A stretch of DNA of 5,195 bases from UBA2632 sp964452155 (lineage in GTDB: Bacteria > Bacteroidota > Bacteroidia > Bacteroidales > Dysgonomonadaceae), in contig CAYVLC010000168.1 in assembly GCA_964452155.1 (NCBI GenBank), positions 1 through 5,195 of the forward strand, in the 5' to 3' direction. Positions 1 through 5,124 of this stretch are shown in pieces (the stretch's first letter is position 1; each line of letters opens with the position of its first letter). A program made the translations under genes and the position numbers. The notes beneath the pieces are model-generated. The model did not search any database, was not told the DNA's origin, and saw only the letters and a list, made by a program, of their open reading frames with translations.

Positions 1-224
1 TGAAATATTCAACTTAACATTACACAAAAATTAGCACTTCGTACTGAACACCCTACCTCACAACTCTTACCCCCCCCACCTTTCTCTTAATTGAACAATG
101 GCCGACACTGAGGTCGGCCACTACAACTAATCACCTTTTTAATAGATAAGGAGAGAGATAAAGCAAATAATCATCGCTCATCATTTTTAATCCTTCATTT
201 ATAATAGACCTCGACAACTTACCA
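1..224. other. Intergenic region left of the aminotransferase gene
   Basis: No reading frame with coding character was seen on either strand. The region is AT-rich and contains a run of eight C residues (70-77), unusual in this background, and a strong hairpin (99-120) described separately. The aminotransferase stop codon lies at 225-227 on the minus strand, so this is its 3' flank. The first three bases read TGA and could be the stop codon of a plus-strand gene outside the window, but nothing here can confirm that. Confidence 0.6.
99..120 (-). terminator. GC-rich hairpin, probable terminator of the aminotransferase gene
   Basis: TGGCCGAC (99-106) and GTCGGCCA (113-120) form a perfect 8-bp stem with a 6-base loop, within otherwise AT-rich DNA. 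It sits about 105 bp past the stop codon of the minus-strand aminotransferase gene. On the minus strand the stem is followed by ATTGTTCAATT, which is T-rich but not a clean U tract. It may therefore act as a weak intrinsic or bidirectional terminator, or simply as an mRNA-stabilising 3' hairpin. A terminator is the likeliest reading from its position, and the poor tail lowers confidence. Confidence 0.5.
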
Positions 225-1418
225 TTACTTTAGCTTTGCAAGCGCATCCTTAATCCGGCCCACTGCCTTTACCAAATTCTCATCGGATGTTGCATAAGAC
301 AACCTAATATTATTGGGTGCACCAAAGGCAGTACCCGCTACACAAGCCACATGAGCTTTTTCTAACAGATAGATAGCCATGTCAGCCGAGTCTTTTATGG
401 TGCCTCCTTCATAAGATTTACCAAAGAACGAGCTACACTGTGGAAACAGATAAAAAGCTCCTTGGGGGTCGTTCACCTCAAGGCCATCGATGGCTGACAG
501 TAAATCAAAAGTCAATTTCTTTCTTCGCTCAAAAGCTTGGCGCATAGCCTCCACCTCGTCTTGGCTACCTTGGTAGGCGGCAAGGGCAGCCTTTTGAGAA
601 ATAGAGCATGGGCCACTTGTATATTGTCCTTGCAATTTTGAGCATGCCTTTGCAATATGCTTTGGTGCAGCCATCCAACCGATTCTCCATCCGGTCATGG
701 CATAGCATTTAGAGACACCATTCACAATAATCATCCTATCGGTTAGTTCCTCAAACTGAGCAATAGTTTCGTGCTTGCCAATATAGTTGATATGCTCATA
801 TATCTCATCAGAAATTACATATACATGCTCATGCTTAGCCAACACAGTTGCCAGAGCCTTCAGTTCTGTTTGGCTATACACACTACCAGTAGGGTTAGAA
901 GGCGAGCACAAAATAACAGCTTTTGTCTTAGGTGTAATAGCCTCATCCAATTGCTGAGCAGTAATTTTGAAATCTTGCTCAATACCCGCGCTTACTACCA
1001 CAGGAGTGCCATCGGCCAGTTTTACCATTTCTGGATAGCTCACCCAGTAGGGCGCAGGAATTATTACCTCATCGTCATTGTTCACCATTGCCAATATCAC
1101 ATTGCAGATAGATTGCTTTGCGCCATTGGAACATACAATTTGGTCGGGAGTGTAGCTAAGCTTGTTCTCAGTTTTTAGCTTCTCGCAAATAGCTTTTCTC
1201 AAATCTGGGAAGCCTGTAACTGGCGAATAGAAAGAGAAGTTATTGTCGATGGCTTGCTTTGCAGCCTCTTTTATGTGGCTGGGTGTAGCAAAATCTGGTT
1301 CTCCTACACTCAAATTGATTACATCTACACCTTGTGCTTTCAACTCGGCACTCTTTTGAGACATTACTAAAGTTTCAGATTCTGAAAGAGATAGTATTCT
1401 GTTTGATAAATAACTCAT
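225..1418 (-). CDS. aspC: Aspartate aminotransferase, PLP-dependent class I (subgroup I-beta)
   Basis: A complete 397-residue cytosolic enzyme of fold-type I, expected to move the amino group between aspartate and 2-oxoglutarate, giving oxaloacetate and glutamate. Length is normal for the family. Visible landmarks are the N-terminal INLSVGEPDF (34-43), NGAKQ (98-102), the ring-stacking aromatic in APYW (W125), SPSNPTG (172-178, N175 contacting the cofactor), SDEIYE (203-208, D204 binding the pyridine nitrogen), and VSKCYAMTGWRIG (235-247) with the Schiff-base lysine K237. R372 in NIRLSYA should bind the substrate alpha-carboxylate. The usual SKTYAMTG has C in place of T at 238, a mild change. 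The start is ATG at 1416-1418, about 28 bp downstream of a TAnnTTTG box, with no Shine-Dalgarno, as expected for Bacteroidota. It is transcribed away from the DUF262 pair and appears functionally unrelated to it. Substrate choice (aspartate or a related amino acid) cannot be fixed from sequence, and the symbol aspB is also used for this subgroup. Confidence 0.93.
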   Translation of the reverse strand: MSYLSNRILSLSESETLVMSQKSAELKAQGVDVINLSVGEPDFATPSHIKEAAKQAIDNNFSFYSPVTGFPDLRKAICEKLKTENKLSYTPDQIVCSNGAKQSICNVILAMVNNDDEVIIPAPYWVSYPEMVKLADGTPVVVSAGIEQDFKITAQQLDEAITPKTKAVILCSPSNPTGSVYSQTELKALATVLAKHEHVYVISDEIYEHINYIGKHETIAQFEELTDRMIIVNGVSKCYAMTGWRIGWMAAPKHIAKACSKLQGQYTSGPCSISQKAALAAYQGSQDEVEAMRQAFERRKKLTFDLLSAIDGLEVNDPQGAFYLFPQCSSFFGKSYEGGTIKDSADMAIYLLEKAHVACVAGTAFGAPNNIRLSYATSDENLVKAVGRIKDALAKLK

Positions 1419-1445
1419 TTGTAAAAAATAAAATTATGTACTACA

Positions 1446-1453
1446 CAAAGGTA
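1446..1453 (-). promoter_or_regulatory. Bacteroidota -7 box of the aminotransferase gene
   Basis: The minus strand reads TACCTTTG, a perfect match to the TAnnTTTG element used by the primary sigma factor of Bacteroidota. It ends 27 bases before the start codon at 1418, so transcription would begin about 20 bases upstream of the ATG. No clear TTTG -33 element is seen at the usual distance, where the strand reads an A-rich stretch instead. Confidence 0.6.
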
Positions 1454-1541
1454 AGTACAGTTGTTTTTTCTGCTTCGCTATAGGAGCACTACATTACATA
1501 AAAGCAATGATAAACCATCTTTTTTAAAGATAGCGAGCAAC

Positions 1542-1582
1542 TCCAGATTCTTAGAGACCGTAAAAATAACAATAAATCTGGA
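1542..1582. repeat. Inverted repeat with 25-base loop
   Basis: TCCAGATT (1542-1549) is the exact reverse complement of AATCTGGA (1575-1582). On the plus strand it is followed by AGTTTTCTATCATTTT and a T7 run, so it could resemble a terminator, but no plus-strand gene lies upstream inside the window. A regulator-binding site or a hairpin in a small RNA are alternatives. The wide loop makes an operator with two half-sites about 33 bp apart (three helical turns) conceivable. Confidence 0.4.
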
Positions 1583-1660
1583 AGTTTTCTATCATTTTGA
1601 TTTTTTTATCACTAAAAAATAGCAAAATGAGTTGTGGTTAACAAGAAGTGATTAAACTTT

Positions 1661-1684
1661 ATTTTGTTAATGGATTTTGTTAAT
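1661..1684 (+). repeat. Two direct copies of ATTTTGTTAAT in the DUF262 promoter
   Basis: The 11-base word ATTTTGTTAAT occurs at 1661-1671 and 1674-1684, a 13-bp step, directly upstream of the -7 box at 1693-1700. Each copy includes a TTTG that could serve as a -33 element (1663-1666 and 1676-1679). The distances to the -7 box are 26 and 13 bases, and neither fits the usual spacing of roughly 17-23. The duplicated word could therefore instead be a binding site for a regulator. Confidence 0.5.
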
Positions 1685-1692
1685 TAAAGTGC

Positions 1693-1700
1693 TAACTTTG
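1693..1700 (+). promoter_or_regulatory. Bacteroidota -7 box of the DUF262 operon
   Basis: TAACTTTG matches TAnnTTTG exactly and lies 19 bases before the ATG at 1720. With initiation about 6-8 bases past the box, the leader would be only about 12 bases (A- and C-rich, ending AACAACAACA). No Shine-Dalgarno is visible, which is ordinary in this phylum. The box itself contains an in-frame TAA (1693-1695), so the reading frame cannot begin further upstream. Confidence 0.7.
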
Positions 1701-1719
1701 GTCGCTTAAAACAACAACA

Positions 1720-3249
1720 ATGAGGAAACATATACAACAAGCCAGAAAAATCAAAAATAGAAGAGCAGCTATTATGGAAAATCCGAGGATAAGGCCCATG
1801 ATAGAACTGTTAAATTCTCATTTCTACATACCACATTTTCAAGGAGGTTACCGATGGGGCAAGCAACAGATAAATGAACTGCTCGATGATATTTTGCACT
1901 ATCACAACAGACAAAAACATACACACCCCTTCTACTGTTTGCAAACCATAGCAATGAAAAGAAAAAAGTGGACAGTGTACAATACAGATCAAAAACTGGA
2001 CGGATGGGAGGTAATTGATGGGCAGCAAAGGCTAATCACCATTTTGCTTATACTCGAATATCTCGCTTCCAATCATTCTGAAAGTTTGAGAGAAAAATTG
2101 GGAGAAAACTACACTTTTTATACCATTGAACTAGAAACAAGGGTGGGTAGCAGAGAGTATTTCAACAACAAAAGCTATAAGCACAAAACAGATATCTCAA
2201 ATATCGATTATTACCATATCTCAAAAGCATATCAATTCATTGGCCAATGGTTCAACGAGATGATGCACAACAATATAACTAACGCAGCCAGTAGTATATT
2301 GCACACCCTGTTAGATACACAGCAAAACGTATCGGTAGTATGGTACGAATATACAGCACTCAATACCAATAAAGAGGAACAAGATACCAATAGCTCATTC
2401 AATCTGGCTATCAGACTAAACCAAGAGAAAATAGCTCTTAGCAATGCCGAGTTGATAAGAGCCCTGCTCTTGCAAGCTGATACATACCCTGCTAGTGAAA
2501 AAAAATTTGTGAACCAAAAACTTCTACAAATAGCAGAAGAGTGGGACGAAATAGAAGCAAAACTGCGCGACGATAAAATGTGGTATCTCATCAACAACCA
2601 TTCCTATCAACCAACCTCTAGAATAGATATTCTCTTTAAAGTAATGGCAGAAAAATGGAACAACTACGATAAACAAACGTTGGTGCAGTATGACCTGCAT
2701 AAAAGCAAACCTAAACATTTCGACTTTATGGTTTTTGAAAAACAGTTGGCACTCGTGAAAAAAACTTTTAGCAACAACCTGAGCGACCAAAGCCATGTAC
2801 TTGACCCCACCAATGAGCTATGGGGAGAAATAAAAAGTCTGTTCGATACATTAGAAGAATGGTACACCCACCACACCCTATACCACTATATAGGACTTCT
2901 TTTTGCTATCAACAAACATAGCAAACGCAAACTGCTGCATGAACTAACTGCACTGAATATGGATAAAGATGAATTTTTGGCCTTCCTGAAACAAAAAATT
3001 GCAGACGAGATAAACCACAATAAAAACTTCGATGAGTTACAATATGGCATAGACAATGGAGCTATCATCAAGTTGCTGCTCCTTGCAGACATAGAAACAA
3101 AGGTAGCAAGGGAGGACGAAAATATCCGTTTCCCATTTCATCTTTACAAAAAAGACAATGTAAACTATTTTACCGAACCAACCAACGAAGCAAGCAAAGA
3201 CACCCACGAAGCCAAAGCAATAGCGTGGCTACAACAACACAAACTATAA
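1720..3249 (+). CDS. DUF262-family protein (GmrS/SspE-like N-terminal domain), lacking the HNH nuclease end
   Basis: A 509-residue protein without signal peptide or membrane segments, so cytoplasmic. The DUF262 fold is marked by IPHFQGGYRW (37-46; family form IPxYQRxYxW, here with G42 in place of R), VIDGQQRLITILL (98-110; the DGQQR motif tied to nucleotide use in GmrSD-type enzymes) and LNQEKIALSNAELIRALLL (233-251; relatives usually have G where E236 stands). The helical part continues with EEWDEIE (273-279), RIDILF (301-306) and LYHYIGLLFA (387-396). Near the end RFPFHLYKK (470-478) normally precedes the WDxEHI start of the DUF1524/HNH nuclease. Here it is followed by about 31 unrelated residues and a stop, so no HNH is present. 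It is followed after 36 bp by a second DUF262 gene in the same operon. The start at 1720 fits the promoter; ATG at 1774 (residue 19) is an alternative that would remove a basic tail. The family is clear. A role in phage defence is inferred from known relatives, and nuclease activity is unlikely for this protein alone. Confidence 0.88.
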   Translation: MRKHIQQARKIKNRRAAIMENPRIRPMIELLNSHFYIPHFQGGYRWGKQQINELLDDILHYHNRQKHTHPFYCLQTIAMKRKKWTVYNTDQKLDGWEVIDGQQRLITILLILEYLASNHSESLREKLGENYTFYTIELETRVGSREYFNNKSYKHKTDISNIDYYHISKAYQFIGQWFNEMMHNNITNAASSILHTLLDTQQNVSVVWYEYTALNTNKEEQDTNSSFNLAIRLNQEKIALSNAELIRALLLQADTYPASEKKFVNQKLLQIAEEWDEIEAKLRDDKMWYLINNHSYQPTSRIDILFKVMAEKWNNYDKQTLVQYDLHKSKPKHFDFMVFEKQLALVKKTFSNNLSDQSHVLDPTNELWGEIKSLFDTLEEWYTHHTLYHYIGLLFAINKHSKRKLLHELTALNMDKDEFLAFLKQKIADEINHNKNFDELQYGIDNGAIIKLLLLADIETKVAREDENIRFPFHLYKKDNVNYFTEPTNEASKDTHEAKAIAWLQQHKL

Positions 3250-3285
3250 CAGATGGATCACACACTCAACTTCTAAATTAACACA

Positions 3286-4398
3286 ATGACAACAAAAGCA
3301 ACCTTCTGGAATCTTCTCACAAACTACAAAATAAGTATTCCGCTCATTGAGAGAGACTACGCTCTTGGACGAGAAAACGAAGCCTACAAAAGAGACCACC
3401 TCCTGAAAAAAATCTACTCGCACCTCACCAACAATAAAAGCCTGCACCTAGACTTTGTTTGCGGACGTGCCGAGGGCGACACCTTTACTCCCATAGATGG
3501 AAAACAACGCCTCATCACCCTATTTCTATTGCACTGGTACGTATCGGTCAAAGAAAATATAAATATAGACGAAAAAATCTTGTTAGACAGGTTTGTCTGT
3601 AACATGCGCACCAACTCACGCAATTTTTGCGAAGCCCTAGTAAACAAAGAGATAACACTGCCTGCACCTAATAACAAAGAGGGATTGGCTGACACCATAA
3701 GAAACAAATATTGGTATAAGTGTGCATGGAATAATCATCCCAATATACAGTCGATGCTTGTCATGATAGAGACCATACACCAACTATTTGGCAATACCGA
3801 AAGAACGTCTCTATGGGAATTGTTGACACAAGACGAAATTATTACTTTTGAACTGCTAGAGATGGCAAAAAAAGGATACATGCAGACCGACGAGCCCTAC
3901 CTAAAAGCACACACAAGAGGCAAACAACCAACCCAGTTCGAAAATTTTAAGACCCGCTTTATTCAATTGATAGCACAACAACACGCACACAAAAAAATAG
4001 AGCATCCTACCAAAGGAGAGGTTACTTATGCTACCTATATGGCCTCCAAAATAGAGGGAGAGTGGACCGATTTGTTTTGGGAGTTTCGTGAAGATAAAAC
4101 AACTATCGACGATAATTTTTCCGACTATTTTCGATACATCACTCGAATGCTCTATCTAAAAGACAAGAAAAATAGCAGAGCTGCAGATTTCACCAACAAC
4201 TTCATCCAATACGAAGCTGTATATGGCAACAAAGCCAATCTGCAATTTCTAATAGATAGCCTCAACAATTTGTACGAGCTGACTGTGAACCAGAGGCGAA
4301 CTGACGAAGAGTCGCTCAATCATTTTTTCAATTCGCTTGTTCATAAAGTAGGGGCAAACATGACAGAGATGGAGATGAATACATATAGTGCAAAATAG
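3286..4398 (+). CDS. Second DUF262-family protein, C-terminally short
   Basis: A 370-residue cytoplasmic protein of a different DUF262 branch from its neighbour. Recognisable segments are IPLIERDYALGR (18-29; family form close to IPxIQRDYxQGR), TPIDGKQRLITLFLLHWY (68-85; usually PLDGQQRLTTLFLLHWY), LKAHTRGKQPTQFENFK (206-222; usually IKMNARGKPLTxFENFK) and EGEWTDLFWEF (257-267). Four positions that I expect to be conserved differ: E22 and L27 for Q, K73 for Q in DGQQR, and H209 for N. Members of this branch that I know are often 600 residues or longer. This one ends shortly after the segment at 318-350, so a C-terminal region seems to be missing and the flanking DNA shows no continuation. The ATG at 3286 follows an A-rich leader, with no promoter in the 36-bp gap, pointing to co-transcription and perhaps a complex with the upstream protein. 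Family assignment is firm. Function (restriction-like defence, sensing, or decayed remnant) is inference. Confidence 0.85.
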   Translation: MTTKATFWNLLTNYKISIPLIERDYALGRENEAYKRDHLLKKIYSHLTNNKSLHLDFVCGRAEGDTFTPIDGKQRLITLFLLHWYVSVKENINIDEKILLDRFVCNMRTNSRNFCEALVNKEITLPAPNNKEGLADTIRNKYWYKCAWNNHPNIQSMLVMIETIHQLFGNTERTSLWELLTQDEIITFELLEMAKKGYMQTDEPYLKAHTRGKQPTQFENFKTRFIQLIAQQHAHKKIEHPTKGEVTYATYMASKIEGEWTDLFWEFREDKTTIDDNFSDYFRYITRMLYLKDKKNSRAADFTNNFIQYEAVYGNKANLQFLIDSLNNLYELTVNQRRTDEESLNHFFNSLVHKVGANMTEMEMNTYSAK

Positions 4399-4554
4399 GA
4401 TTGCGGATCAATAGCAAAACTACGTGTTTCACCCTAAATATTTATTTTCAACCTGCATAATAACAGTTCGCATCGATGTTCTAAACAATTTACAAGCAAA
4501 AAATATTTTACGATTTTTTTTCTATTTATGATTTCAGGTTATATCATAAAAAAT
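4399..4554. other. AT-rich spacer after the DUF262 operon
   Basis: No gene is seen. The spacer contains a T8 run (4514-4521) and a hairpin (4525-4550) just before the tandem repeat array. No classical intrinsic terminator directly follows the stop codon at 4398, so the operon transcript may run into the repeat array. Confidence 0.5.
4525..4550. repeat. Perfect 8-bp inverted repeat at the left edge of the tandem array
   Basis: TTTATGAT (4525-4532) pairs with ATCATAAA (4543-4550) around a 10-base loop. A T8 run lies 4 bases to the left, but no T tract follows the stem on either strand, so it does not look like a standard terminator. Its TTATGAT resembles the CTCATGAT part of the adjacent 41-bp repeat, so it may be the remains of another unit. 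Confidence 0.4.
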
Positions 4555-4880
4555 GAAGCTACAGAATAAGATTCAGCTTTCAACGTACATAAACCGAATC
4601 TACTGTGGTGAATTTGGCTTTCATCTCAATGATCCTCAGATCTACACTAATGAATTTTGAATTTAATATCATGAAACTCAAATTTACGATGGTGAATTTG
4701 ACTTCTCAACTCGTGATTGTAGAATCTACGGCTGTGGAAATGTCTTTTATCTGATGAAAACGAAATGTATCGTGGTGAATTAAATAATATCTCATATAGA
4801 CCAACTCAACTGCAGTGAATCTGATTTTTAGCTCATAAATGCCTAATCTACATGGGTGAATTTGATTTGTGCCTGATAAA
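4555..4880. repeat. Degenerate tandem array, seven to eight units of 41-42 bp
   Basis: A core close to GAATCTAC, followed one base later by GTGGTGAATTTG, then a T-rich stretch and CTCATGAT, recurs in register. The first block of each unit begins near 4555, 4596, 4638, 4680, 4722, 4763, 4803 and 4844, giving steps of 41, 42, 42, 42, 41, 40 and 41 bp. The best copies are those at 4596, 4680 and 4844; that at 4555 is weak. The T/G-rich core is directional. Steps not divisible by three argue against a selected coding repeat across the whole array, although the minus strand has one almost stop-free frame. There are no unique spacers between invariant repeats, so this is not a CRISPR. It could be an aged minisatellite, a protein-binding array or the remains of a repeat protein gene. 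Confidence 0.75.
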
Positions 4881-4942
4881 GCCGTTTTTTGGTTAATAAG
4901 TGTAGCCTAAATGGCAACAAATACTTCGATTTATAAAATAGT

Positions 4943-4988
4943 AAGGCACAAACACTGCTGTAGTAGTTTTATATATGGTGCCTTTTTT
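4943..4988 (+). terminator. Composite hairpin followed by T6, possible plus-strand terminator
   Basis: AAGGCAC (4943-4949) pairs perfectly with GTGCCTT (4978-4984), and the T run 4983-4988 follows. Inside, AAACACT (4950-4956) can pair with AGTAGTTT (4962-4969) through one bulged A around the loop GCTGT, so the two stems can stack with a one-sided internal loop (4970-4977). It lies about 545 bp beyond the last DUF262 stop codon and is the first plus-strand terminator-like structure after it. Confidence 0.45.
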
Positions 4989-5012
4989 ACAAACACCCAG
5001 TTTTGTTATTAA

Positions 5013-5032
5013 GCAAAAAGCATCCCTGCTTT
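5013..5032 (-). terminator. Short hairpin with T tail on the minus strand
   Basis: AAAGCA (5017-5022) and TGCTTT (5027-5032) form a 6-bp stem around TCCC. On the minus strand the second arm runs on into a T5 stretch, the layout of a small intrinsic terminator for a minus-strand gene lying to the right of the window. The stem has only two G-C pairs, so it would be weak. Confidence 0.35.
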
Positions 5033-5076
5033 GAGTTAACCCATTGTATATGTCACCTGTACTTTCTCTAAACCGG

Positions 5077-5124
5077 AAGCTTTGAATACACTACCACTAC
5101 AAAAAAGCTATAAGCTTTGAATAC
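5077..5124. repeat. Two direct copies of a 13-bp word, 35 bp apart
   Basis: AAGCTTTGAATAC occurs at 5077-5089 and again at 5112-5124. The second copy overlaps the hairpin at 5101-5118. This short repeat is unrelated in sequence to the 41-bp array. Two copies only; meaning unknown. Confidence 0.55.
5101..5118 (-). terminator. Hairpin with T6 on the minus strand
   Basis: AAAGCT (5104-5109) and AGCTTT (5113-5118) pair around a three-base loop. On the minus strand the stem ends in a run of six T (complement of 5101-5106), three of them inside the stem. Together with the hairpin at 5013-5032 it suggests that minus-strand transcription from beyond the right edge ends here. Weak, because the stem is AT-rich. 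Confidence 0.35.

Larger units (their letters stand above)
1419..1719. other. Divergent intergenic region
   Basis: About 300 bp separate the aminotransferase start from the start of the first DUF262 gene, and no gene is seen on either strand. It carries one -7 box near each end, an 8-bp inverted repeat in the middle (1542-1582), a T-rich stretch (about 1585-1612) and an 11-bp direct repeat (1661-1684). It is long enough for the two divergent units to be regulated independently. Confidence 0.7.

Noticed and set aside
771..1178. 135-codon plus-strand open frame inside the aminotransferase gene
   Set aside because: It lies wholly antisense to a clearly conserved enzyme gene, and its translation has no recognisable motif or natural protein composition.
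1419..1719. Riboswitch or tRNA in the divergent intergenic region
   Set aside because: No cloverleaf, no T-loop GGTTCRA-like sequence and no known aptamer core could be recognised; the inferred leaders of both transcripts are only about 12-20 bases.
3253..3276. Seven-codon ORF (MDHTLNF) in the gap between the two DUF262 genes
   Set aside because: It is too short to support as a gene, and no initiation signal distinguishes it; a chance ATG in a 36-bp spacer is sufficient explanation.
3145..3285. A frameshift hiding the HNH motif of the first DUF262 protein
   Set aside because: I read the other plus-strand frames after RFPFHLYKK and saw no WDxEHI-like or other HNH pattern before the next gene, so a simple frameshift does not restore it.
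1772..3707. Several minus-strand open frames of 60-121 codons opposite the DUF262 genes
   Set aside because: All are antisense shadows of the two DUF262 genes, with no promoter box and a low-complexity, S-, F- and L-rich translation.
4555..4880. CRISPR array
   Set aside because: The units are diverged along their full length, with no invariant repeat separated by unique spacers, and no cas genes are present.
5050..5085. Eleven-codon plus-strand ORF starting at 5050
   Set aside because: Very short, with no start signal and no recognisable peptide; expected by chance.
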